This document shows positions 1 through 5,530 of a DNA stretch of 6,673 nucleotides, piece by piece. The notes beneath the pieces are model-generated. The model did not search any database. It saw only the letters and a program-made list of their open reading frames with translations, and was not told where the DNA came from. Every line of letters starts with the position of its first letter. The first letter of the stretch is position 1. The position numbers were made by a program, and so were the translations under genes. This DNA is from Actinomycetes bacterium (GTDB lineage Bacteria; Actinomycetota; Thermoleophilia; Solirubrobacterales; Solirubrobacteraceae): positions 1-6,673 of the forward strand of contig JAEZDB010000073.1 in the NCBI GenBank assembly GCA_023429855.1. Reading direction: 5' to 3'.

Positions 1-1463
1 GCCTGGCGCTGCTGTCGGCGACCGCTCCAGCGGCGCTGGCAGCAGCGCCGGTGCCAGCCGGTGTGCCCTCGACGGAGTCGATCATGGACGACGTCCGCGC
101 CCTCGTCGAGCTCGGACCGCGCCGCTCCGGCACCCCGGGTGGCGACCGCGCCGCCGAGTTCATGAAGGCGGGCTTGGCGAAGGCGGGCGTCCCGAAGATC
201 TGGGAACAGAACGTCTCGACCTACCAGTGGGAAGAGACCCACAGCAAGGTGACGGTCGGCGGTCAGCAGATCGACGCGTTCCCCTCCGAGCACTCGTTCC
301 TCGGTGAGGCGAAGAAGGACTGGACCGGCAGCTTCTCGACCGGTCCGGGCGGCCGCACCGCGAAGGTGGTCGACATCGGTGACGGCGGCGTGTTCGACCT
401 GCTCGGCAAGGACCTGCGCGGGAAGATCGTCGTCTTCAACCTGCGGTTCCTCGCTCCGAACATGGCGATGGCGCTTGGTTCCGAGTTCCTCTACGACCCG
501 AACCTCTCACTGCTGCAGAACCCGCGTGCGCTCGCGCAAGCCAACCCGTACATCTCCAACTACGTGTCGGTGCTGCGTGCCGCGCAGCGTGCCGGCGCCG
601 TCGGCTTCGTCGGCGTGCTGACCGACTACTTCGAGTCCAACCGCTACCGCAACGAGTACTACCAGCGGCTGCAGGTCGTGCTCCCCGGCTTCTGGGTCAC
701 CCGCGCCGAGGGCACCCGCCTGCGCTCGCTGCTGCCGAAGGCCGGCGGCAAGGCGACGCTCGAGCTCGAAGGACGCCGCTACGAGACGCCCACCCGCACC
801 GTGCTCGGCTACCTGCCCGGCAAGAGCCGCGAGACGATCATGGTGCAGTCGCACCACGACTCCGTCGGCCCGGGCGCCGTCGAAGACGCGAGCGGTTCCG
901 CCGAGGTCCTCGCTCTCGCCCGCTACTACGCCGGTCGCCCCGCGAGCGAGCGTGAGCGCGGTCTGCTGTTCGTCACCTTCGACAGCCACTTCACCGGCTA
1001 CCAGTCGCATGGGGCGTTCTTGCGCGATTACGTGCTGGCCGAAGATCGCCCGTACGACATCGTCGCCAACGCCACCGTCGAGCACATCGCCAAGCAGGGC
1101 GTGATCCGCGGCGGCAAGCTCACGATCACCAACCAGACCGAGCCGCGCGCGTTCTTCCGCAACGGCGGCAACGTGGTCAGGCAGGCCATCGTCGAAGCGA
1201 TCCGCAAGTACGACCTGCGTCGCACCATCATCATCAACGCGCGCGCCGTCACCACCGACGGCAACATCCCGACCGACGCGTCAGGCATGTCGATGGTGGG
1301 GGTGCCCACCGCCTCGTTCGTCTCCGGTCCGATCTACCTGTACGACGACATGGACACGATCGACAAGGTCGACACCGCCCAGCTACGGCCGGTGGCCGCG
1401 GCGTTCGTCGACATCATCGACCGGTTCGACGTCACGTCGGCCCGCGCACTGAAGGGGCGCTGA
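1..1463 (+). CDS. Exported M28-family metallopeptidase-like protein, 5' partial
   Basis: The reading frame is open to the left edge, so the true start lies outside the window. A GTG at 51 could initiate but is probably internal: the codons before it encode LALLSATAPAALAAAP, the end of a hydrophobic Sec signal peptide with an ALA-A type cleavage site, so the protein is likely exported. Residues are numbered from the GTG at 51. The N-terminal M28 signature RRSGTPGGDRAAEF is at 24-37. A PA-like insert spans roughly 120-250 (LRGKIVVFN, then AGAVGFVGVL, then LPGFWVT). The metallopeptidase core has H268-H-D270 and an ED279ASGSAE segment, which match the first zinc ligand and the bridging Asp. The C-terminal motif GVPTASF...DTIDKVD is also typical. 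The usual Glu-Glu pair aligns with H313-F314, the next Asp ligand with E344, and the final His with Y431. The family would hydrolyse peptides from the N-terminus outside the cytoplasm, but activity here is uncertain. Fold assignment is fairly sure; function is not. Confidence 0.85.
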   Translation, partial: LALLSATAPAALAAAPVPAGVPSTESIMDDVRALVELGPRRSGTPGGDRAAEFMKAGLAKAGVPKIWEQNVSTYQWEETHSKVTVGGQQIDAFPSEHSFLGEAKKDWTGSFSTGPGGRTAKVVDIGDGGVFDLLGKDLRGKIVVFNLRFLAPNMAMALGSEFLYDPNLSLLQNPRALAQANPYISNYVSVLRAAQRAGAVGFVGVLTDYFESNRYRNEYYQRLQVVLPGFWVTRAEGTRLRSLLPKAGGKATLELEGRRYETPTRTVLGYLPGKSRETIMVQSHHDSVGPGAVEDASGSAEVLALARYYAGRPASERERGLLFVTFDSHFTGYQSHGAFLRDYVLAEDRPYDIVANATVEHIAKQGVIRGGKLTITNQTEPRAFFRNGGNVVRQAIVEAIRKYDLRRTIIINARAVTTDGNIPTDASGMSMVGVPTASFVSGPIYLYDDMDTIDKVDTAQLRPVAAAFVDIIDRFDVTSARALKGR

Positions 1464-1571
1464 GTCCATGGAGTGGAACTCGCATTGGGCGCCGGGCGAG
1501 CCGCGCGCGTCGCGCCGTGCGCTGCGGTGGACGCCTGGCCGTACCGCCGAGCGCATGACGCTCGCCGCCAG

Positions 1572-1611
1572 CTGCTCCGGTTGGCTCGAAGGGCCGACGC
1601 GCCGGCAGCAG
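1572..1611. terminator. Possible bidirectional stem-loop between convergent genes
   Basis: CTGCTCCGG at 1572-1580 pairs with CCGGCAGCAG at 1602-1611, with one bulged C. Inside it, TTGGC at 1581-1585 can pair with GCCGA at 1593-1597, including one G-U pair in RNA. The structure lies in the 152-bp gap between the converging peptidase and PucR-type genes and begins 4 bases past the regulator's stop codon. There is no T-tract on either side, so this would be a non-canonical terminator at best. The rest of the 1464-1615 gap shows nothing convincing. Confidence 0.3.
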
Positions 1612-1615
1612 ATGC

Positions 1616-2767
1616 TCAGTGCAGCTCGGCTCGGAGCAGCGCCAGCCGCATCGCGACCAGATCGTCGACGCTGCGGAGCGAGCTCCCGGTGAGTTGCTCG
1701 TAGCGCCGCACGCGGTTGCGCACGGTGTTGGGGTGGACCCACATCGCCGCGGCCGCCTGGTCGACCGAGAGGTCGTGGCGGAGCACCGCGCGGATGGTGT
1801 CGAGCAGCTCTTCCCCGGCGGGGGTCTGCGGCTCGCACGGGTCGACGAACCGCACCACGAGGTGCTCGCCGAGGACGTCTTCGGTGCGTGCGACGGCTTG
1901 CAGCGCGAGCTGGTCGATCGACCGGACGCCGTCGATGCCGAAGGCCTGCGCCGTCTCCACGACGCGGGTCGCGATGGCAAAGGAGTGGGGGAGCGCGGCC
2001 AAGGGCCCGGGCGGCCCGACGCCGATCATCACGCCCTCGGGTGCCGGGAACGCTGGCCGCTTGAGTGCGTAGCCGATGACGTCGCCCTCGTGGGGCGCGA
2101 CGGCCGCGCCTTCGAGCGCTCCAGGCTGCTGCAGGTCGAGCAGGAGCTGCCGCACGTTGCCGAGGTCGGAGCGGGCGCGGATCGCAACGTAGGAGCCGTT
2201 CGGGTCGAGGTGCGCGCCGTGGACCGGGTCGATCTTCGCGGTGCCCGGCGGCGACAGCAAGACGGCGTGGACGAGGGCGGTGCGACCCTGCGTGTCGGCG
2301 ACGGCCTGCTCGAGCTCCTTCGCACGGTAGGCCTGGATCGCGACGCTGATCATCGGGTCGGAGTAGTTCCAGATCTTGCGCGTGAAGGCGACGGTCTGCT
2401 CGTGGGCGAGCTCGCCCAGCTCGGTGGCGGCCCACAGCTCTTGGAAGATCTCGTCGACGGTGAACCGGTAGACCTGGATCATCTGCTCGAGCGGGATGCC
2501 GCGGCTCGCGCGGTCATGGCCGATGATCGAGAGGCCTTCGCGGTCGGAGTCCGACAGTCCGCGGTTTTCGGTCAGCGCCGTGATCCCGAGCTGCAGGTCG
2601 CGGACGAGCCCCTCGCGGATGTCGTCCTCCGTCACGTCGGCGTAGGCCGGGAGCGTGGTCTTCGCCCGCTTGACGATGCGCTCGATGACGGCCGTCAGAC
2701 GCGGCGCCACGACGCCGAGGAAGGCCTGCATCTCCTCCGCAGTCATCTCCTGTTCTGAGATGCTCAC
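1616..2767 (-). CDS. PucR/CdaR-type helix-turn-helix transcriptional regulator with RsbR-like N-terminus
   Basis: A 383-residue cytoplasmic regulator. The C-terminal part, about 320-378, is a PucR-type HTH: LLDTIRAVLRHDLSVDQAA is followed by the recognition region WVHPNTVRNRVRRYEQLTG and the closing helix VDDLVAMRLAL. Residues about 15-160 are helical and resemble the RsbRD/RsbT co-antagonist N-terminal domain, with the family-typical stretch RGIPLEQMIQVYRFTVDEIF at 89-108. The middle, about 185-310, fits the degenerate GGDEF-like sensor of this family. Members usually act as transcriptional regulators responding to a small ligand or cell state; the target cannot be read from this sequence. 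The start taken is GTG at 2767. An ATG at 2746 is an alternative, but its AGGAG touches the codon, which is too close, and the GTG has no clear Shine-Dalgarno either. It lies 207 bp downstream of the SDR gene on the same strand, and with stem-loops and an inverted repeat between them it may have its own promoter. Family assignment is confident; the regulon is unknown. Confidence 0.88.
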   Translation of the reverse strand: MSISEQEMTAEEMQAFLGVVAPRLTAVIERIVKRAKTTLPAYADVTEDDIREGLVRDLQLGITALTENRGLSDSDREGLSIIGHDRASRGIPLEQMIQVYRFTVDEIFQELWAATELGELAHEQTVAFTRKIWNYSDPMISVAIQAYRAKELEQAVADTQGRTALVHAVLLSPPGTAKIDPVHGAHLDPNGSYVAIRARSDLGNVRQLLLDLQQPGALEGAAVAPHEGDVIGYALKRPAFPAPEGVMIGVGPPGPLAALPHSFAIATRVVETAQAFGIDGVRSIDQLALQAVARTEDVLGEHLVVRFVDPCEPQTPAGEELLDTIRAVLRHDLSVDQAAAAMWVHPNTVRNRVRRYEQLTGSSLRSVDDLVAMRLALLRAELH

Positions 2768-2817
2768 TGGGGCGATTCAAGCGGATTCGCGCCAGCGCTG
2801 CGCCGCGCCGCGGGCCG

Positions 2818-2858
2818 CCCGGTCAGGTTTGCAGGAACGGTCCGCATATGTGACCGGG
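2818..2858. promoter_or_regulatory. 8-bp inverted repeat upstream of the PucR-type gene
   Basis: CCCGGTCA at 2818-2825 and TGACCGGG at 2851-2858 are perfect inverted copies separated by 25 bases. The repeat lies about 50 bp upstream of the proposed GTG start of the PucR-type regulator, where an autoregulatory operator could sit. The half-site spacing of 33 bp is close to three helical turns, so a dimer or tetramer could bind both on one face. No clear -10/-35 pair was found next to it. The role is inferred from position and symmetry only. Confidence 0.3.
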
Positions 2859-2884
2859 GTAGGCGCCGTGTTCCCAACATCGCC

Positions 2885-2920
2885 GGGCGGAGTCCCACCG
2901 GGAGGTGGGAGGGCCCGCCC
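2885..2920 (-). terminator. Two-tier GC-rich stem-loop downstream of the SDR gene
   Basis: The inner stem TCCCACC (2893-2899) pairs perfectly with GGTGGGA (2904-2910) around a GGGA loop. The outer stem GGGCGG (2885-2890) pairs with CCGCCC (2915-2920). It lies 54 bases past the SDR stop codon in the direction of transcription and would separate it from the PucR-type gene. No T-run follows on the minus strand, so it could be a U-less terminator of the kind proposed for high-GC bacteria, or an mRNA-stabilising hairpin. Confidence 0.35.
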
Positions 2921-2947
2921 TGCGAGGTTCCTGTATGTCGTTTGCCA

Positions 2948-2968
2948 GTGGCGCCCGATCAGCGCCGC
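2948..2968 (-). terminator. Short stem-loop just after the SDR stop codon
   Basis: GTGGCGC (2948-2954) pairs with GCGCCGC (2962-2968) with one wobble pair, leaving a 7-base loop. It begins 6 bases past the SDR stop on the minus strand. The following minus-strand sequence is not T-rich. It may act with the larger hairpin at 2885-2920 in ending the SDR transcript. Confidence 0.25.
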
Positions 2969-2974
2969 AACGCG

Positions 2975-3766
2975 CTACGACAGACCCACGATGCCACCGT
3001 CGAGCGGCACGATCGCGCCGGTGAGGTAGGCGCCAGCGCGGCTGCTGAGGAAGAGGCTGGTGCCGATGATGTCGTCGTCGCTGCCGATGCGGCCGAGCGG
3101 GACGGTCGAGGCGACAGCGTCGCGGCCCTCGGGGCTGGCGAGCATGAAGGCCGTCATCTTCGACTCGAACGGGCCGGGGGCGATCGCGTTGACCGTGATG
3201 TGCTCGCTGGCCAGGCGCTTGGCGAGGTGTCGCGTAAGCATGTGGACGGCGGCCTTGGAGGCCGAGTAGGAGTAGTTCTCCATCATCGGGACGCGCAGTC
3301 CGTCGACGGAGCCGATGTTGATCACGCGGGCCGGGTCCTCGGCCGTCGCGGCGGCCCGGAGCTGGGGCAGCAGCTTGCTCGTCAGCGCGAACACGCCCTG
3401 CACGTTGGTGGCGAGGATCTTCTCGAAGCCCGACGTGGGGAAGTCGTCGACCGGCGCGCCCCACGTGGCGCCGGCGTTGTTGAAGAGCAGGTGCACCTTG
3501 GGGTGCTGCTCGGCGATCGCGGCGGCCAGTGCGGCGACGCCCTGTTCCGTCGACACGTCGGCCGGGATGCCGCTGACGTTGCCGTAGGACGACAGCTCGG
3601 CGACGGCGGCGCTGACCGCGTCGGCTTTGCGCGAGCTGATCACGACCTCGGCGCCCGCCTCGAGGAGCCCGCGGGCGATGACGAGTCCGATGCCGCGCGA
3701 GCCGCCTGTCACGACGGCGACCTTTCCGCTGACGTCGAAAAGCTTGGCGGCCAGGTCCCGAGACAT
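2975..3766 (-). CDS. Short-chain dehydrogenase/reductase, RhlG-like (probably NADPH-dependent)
   Basis: A 263-residue classical SDR with a complete Rossmann fold. The cofactor loop TGGSRGIG is at 20-27, NNAG is at 96-99, and the catalytic tetrad is N121, S153, Y167 and K171 (YSASK). PG at 197-198 follows the active site, and the C-terminus ends in the usual ...YLTGAIVPLDGG. R46 right after the second beta strand (SSRK) favours NADPH over NADH. The run from NNAGATWGAPVDDFP through EDPARVINIGSVDGL closely resembles RhlG-type ketoreductases, so reduction of a keto or 3-oxoacyl substrate is plausible, but the substrate is not evident. The ATG at 3766 gives the normal length with the fold starting at residue 14. 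An in-frame ATG at 3796 and a GTG at 3946 would add Arg-rich residues of no SDR type. No Shine-Dalgarno is visible before 3766. A TACCCT element 7 bases upstream (3779-3774) could mean a leaderless transcript, but its -35 is poor. The gene is divergent from the ROK gene. Confidence 0.92.
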   Translation of the reverse strand: MSRDLAAKLFDVSGKVAVVTGGSRGIGLVIARGLLEAGAEVVISSRKADAVSAAVAELSSYGNVSGIPADVSTEQGVAALAAAIAEQHPKVHLLFNNAGATWGAPVDDFPTSGFEKILATNVQGVFALTSKLLPQLRAAATAEDPARVINIGSVDGLRVPMMENYSYSASKAAVHMLTRHLAKRLASEHITVNAIAPGPFESKMTAFMLASPEGRDAVASTVPLGRIGSDDDIIGTSLFLSSRAGAYLTGAIVPLDGGIVGLS

Positions 3767-4020
3767 GCGCGACAGGGTACTGCGCGGTTCCGCCATCGAG
3801 AACTGAGCCGCGACTCGGGAGTTTGTCCGCCGCGCGCGCTGGCGCCGCAGGGTCCGCCGACGCGAAGGAACCTCGTCGTGTGCGGGGGCGCGCGGGCGAA
3901 CGAACGCGTCCCTCGGACGGCGCTGGCGCAGCGGCAGCGCGCCCACCCGGTTAGACCAGTACAGCTAGGGGCTCTGAAAGACGGTGCGTTGTGCGTAGGT
4001 CCGAACGCGGCGCAGCGCCT

Positions 4021-4090
4021 GAACGAACCGGATACTAGTAGTTGATGCGGAAACGAACAAACGGCTAGTTTGCATGATGCTGGTTCGTTC
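4021..4090. repeat. Operator-like inverted repeats (GAACGAACC/GGTTCGTTC and CAAAC/GTTTG)
   Basis: GAACGAACC (4021-4029) and GGTTCGTTC (4082-4090) form a perfect 9-bp inverted repeat. Between them, CAAAC (4058-4062) and GTTTG (4068-4072) form a second one with a 5-base centre. A further CAAAC at 4100-4104, inside CAAACCTAG, is a near mirror of CTAGTTTG at 4065-4072. ROK/XylR operators in Firmicutes are built from similar AGTTTG/CAAACT half-sites, so binding by the adjacent ROK protein is reasonable but unproven. Confidence 0.4.
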
Positions 4091-4095
4091 GGAAC

Positions 4096-4124
4096 TTGAC
4101 AAACCTAGTGATGGGCATCACAGT
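4096..4124 (+). promoter_or_regulatory. Candidate sigma-70-type promoter of the ROK gene
   Basis: TTGACA at 4096-4101 is a perfect -35 box. After a 17-bp spacer, CACAGT at 4119-4124 is a weak -10 that keeps the two most important bases (A at position 2, T at position 6). Transcription would start near 4131, only a few bases before the ATG at 4135, giving a leaderless or nearly leaderless mRNA. That fits the lack of a Shine-Dalgarno before this ATG. Confidence 0.45.
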
Positions 4125-4127
4125 GAT
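4108..4127. promoter_or_regulatory. Palindromic operator candidate overlapping the ROK promoter
   Basis: Three alternating half-sites, GTGAT (4108-4112), ATCAC (4117-4121) and GTGAT (4123-4127), make two overlapping inverted repeats: GTGAT-4 bases-ATCAC and the perfect ATCAC-A-GTGAT. They cover the spacer and -10 of the candidate promoter, the right place for a repressor to block RNA polymerase. Autoregulation by the ROK protein is the simplest reading. Confidence 0.4.
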
Positions 4128-4134
4128 CTCCGTC

Positions 4135-5343
4135 ATGGCTCCGAAAGGCGACACCGCACCCCTGTCGACGCGCCGCCGCAACCGCGTGCAGGTGCTCGAC
4201 GCGCTCCGCAGCAGCGGAGCCGCGAGCCGGGCCGATCTCGCCCGCACCACAGGGCTCTCACGCTCGACGATCTCGGGCCTGATCACCGAGCTGATCGCCG
4301 ACGGGCTCGTCGTCGACCGCGACGAAACGAGCTCGGCTGGCTCGCAGGGCGGCCGCCCCGGAGCGCTCCTCTCGCTCGACCGCTCGGCCGGCACGGCCCT
4401 CGCGATCGATTTCGGCCACACCCACCTGCGCGTCGCCCTCGCCGACCTCTCGGCCGAGATCCTCGGCGAACGCGAGATGCAGATCGACGTCGACGGCTCC
4501 GCGAGCGAAGCGCTCGACGCCGCCGCAGCTCTTGCACGGGAAGTCCTCAGCGACGTGGGGCTCAGCGTCGACAACCTGATCGGCGTCGCCATGGGCCTGC
4601 CGGGCCCGATCGACAGCGCCAGCGGCGCCGTCGGCAGCTCGGTGATCCTCCCGGACTGGGTCGGCCTGCAGCCAGCGCAGGAGATCGGGCGCCGCTTGGG
4701 CTCCGACGTCGGCGTGATCGTCGACAACGACGCCAACCTCGCCACGCTCGGCGAGGCCCGCTTCGGCGCGGGCATCGGCGTGCAAGACCTCGTCTACGTG
4801 AAGGTCGCCTCCGGCATCGGTGCCGGCATCCTGCTCGGCGGCCGCCTGCATCGCGGCGCCGCCGGATCAGCCGGCGAGCTCGGCCACGTGCTGCACGACC
4901 CCGAGGGCGAGATCTGCCGCTGCGGCAACCGCGGCTGCCTCGAGACGGTCGCCGGCGCCTCGACCTTGCTGCGACTGCTGCGCCGCCGTCACGGACCCGA
5001 CCTCACCACCCGCGACCTCGTCGAACTCGCCCAGGGCGGCGACGTCGGCGCCAAGCGCGTCCTCGTCGACGCCGGCCGCGCGATCGGCCGCTCGCTCGCC
5101 GACCTCTGCAACGTGCTCGGCCCCGAGCGTGTCGTGATCGGCGGCGACCTCGGCGGCACGGACTCTGCCCTGCTCGAAGGCATCCGAGAGTCGCTCGGCC
5201 GCTTCGCGCTCCCCGCGGTCGTCGGCAGCGTCGAGCTCGTCGGCGGCCAGCTCGGCGGTCGCGCCGAGCTCCTCGGCGGCCTGTCGCTGGTGATCGGCGA
5301 CACCGAGCGCCTCTCCTCGTCGCGGATGGGGGTGGCGCGATGA
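4135..5343 (+). CDS. ROK-family transcriptional regulator (XylR/NagC-like)
   Basis: A 402-residue protein from the ATG at 4135. Residues 15-60 form a winged HTH (RRNRVQVLDAL, SRADLARTTGLSRSTISGLI, ELIADGLVV) with a GSQGGRPGALL wing. The ROK sugar-kinase-like domain follows: IDFGHTHLRVAL at 91-102, GLPGPID at 154-160, VDNDAN with the catalytic-type D199, GELGH at 247-251, and the zinc motif CRCGNRGCLE with H251, C261, C263, C268 and E270. ROK repressors bind a free or phosphorylated sugar and leave their operators. TTG at 4096 and ATG at 4111 are also in frame. TTG coincides with a consensus -35 box and a start near 4131 would exclude it, so 4135 is preferred. The gene lies 187 bp upstream of a xylose-type binding-protein gene on the same strand and is probably the local regulator of that uptake operon. 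The sugar cannot be fixed from sequence; xylose or another pentose/hexose is likely. Confidence 0.92.
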   Translation: MAPKGDTAPLSTRRRNRVQVLDALRSSGAASRADLARTTGLSRSTISGLITELIADGLVVDRDETSSAGSQGGRPGALLSLDRSAGTALAIDFGHTHLRVALADLSAEILGEREMQIDVDGSASEALDAAAALAREVLSDVGLSVDNLIGVAMGLPGPIDSASGAVGSSVILPDWVGLQPAQEIGRRLGSDVGVIVDNDANLATLGEARFGAGIGVQDLVYVKVASGIGAGILLGGRLHRGAAGSAGELGHVLHDPEGEICRCGNRGCLETVAGASTLLRLLRRRHGPDLTTRDLVELAQGGDVGAKRVLVDAGRAIGRSLADLCNVLGPERVVIGGDLGGTDSALLEGIRESLGRFALPAVVGSVELVGGQLGGRAELLGGLSLVIGDTERLSSSRMGVAR

Positions 5344-5489
5344 CCCGTTGCCACCGCCCCGCCGCCACGACCACCCCGTCTTCTCTGCTCACCGCGCCGT
5401 CTTCCCTGACCGGCGCGCGGGCTCCGCTCACCGCACCCCGCGCCCTCGTCGGCTCACCCGAGCCGCAGCGCACCTCGACACCAAACCGA

Positions 5490-5505
5490 TGCGCCCGAGG
5501 GCGCA
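5490..5505. promoter_or_regulatory. 16-bp palindrome just upstream of the xylF-like RBS
   Basis: TGCGCCC (5490-5496) and GGGCGCA (5499-5505) form a perfect inverted repeat around GA. As RNA it folds into six pairs with a CGAG tetraloop. It lies 14 bases before the AGGAG and 25 before the start codon, so it could be an operator for the ROK protein or an mRNA hairpin that tunes translation or RNA stability. Confidence 0.35.
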
Positions 5506-5519
5506 CCACGCACCACCTC

Positions 5520-5524
5520 AGGAG
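5520..5524 (+). promoter_or_regulatory. Ribosome binding site of the sugar-binding lipoprotein gene
   Basis: AGGAG sits 6 bases before the ATG at 5531. This is the best Shine-Dalgarno in the window and fixes the start: the frame is open further upstream, but that stretch encodes Arg/Pro/His-rich residues rather than a signal peptide. Confidence 0.8.
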
Positions 5525-5530
5525 CACCTC

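Larger units (their letters stand above)
3767..4134. promoter_or_regulatory. Divergent control region between the SDR and ROK genes
   Basis: These 368 bases separate the outward-facing SDR (-) and ROK (+) genes. The stretch from about 3950 is clearly richer in A and T than the rest of the window, as expected of promoters. GAACGAAC occurs at 3898-3905 and 4021-4028, AACGAAC at 4052-4058, and the inverted copy GTTCGTTC at 4083-4090. TACTAGTA at 4033-4040 is a perfect palindrome. On the minus strand a weak pair, TTGTTC (4060-4055) and TAGTAT (4037-4032) with 17-bp spacing, could serve the SDR. No convincing gene or RNA is visible here; the open frames that cross it are Arg-rich shadows. Confidence 0.55.
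5344..5530 (+). promoter_or_regulatory. C-rich leader between the ROK and xylF-like genes
   Basis: These 187 bases are strongly C-over-G skewed on the plus strand (for example 5350-5410) and contain a degenerate tandem repeat of 21 bases, CCGTCTTC at 5376 and again at 5397. I see no clear -10/-35 pair. The C-rich, poorly structured transcript could act as a Rho loading site, or this may be the leader of a read-through transcript from ROK. A 65-codon frame (5340-5534) also crosses it and is discussed as a finding. Confidence 0.3.

Noticed and set aside
1468..1692. Small plus-strand ORF starting 4 bases after the peptidase stop
   Set aside because: It runs into the antisense of the PucR-type gene, has no recognisable domain and no Shine-Dalgarno; likely a high-GC shadow frame.
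1619..2758. Long plus-strand open frame exactly opposite the PucR-type gene
   Set aside because: Mirror frame produced by GC-rich third codon positions; no family resemblance, while the minus-strand protein has clear domains.
3767..3946. N-terminal extension of the SDR by 60 residues
   Set aside because: Arg/Pro-rich and unlike SDRs; the fold begins normally 13 residues after the ATG at 3766.
3918..3960. tRNA-like stretch (TGGCGCAGCGGCAGCGCG resembles a D-arm, and GGTTAGACC resembles a T-arm)
   Set aside because: No pairing anticodon stem, no acceptor stem and no proper T-stem could be drawn.
2942..4045. Long plus-strand open frame opposite the SDR gene
   Set aside because: Antisense shadow: the composition is Arg/Gly/Asp-biased without any domain, and the SDR on the other strand is complete.
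5348..5530. Upstream extension of the xylF-like frame
   Set aside because: Start at 5531 has a good AGGAG and a signal peptide with lipobox; the extension would bury the signal peptide.
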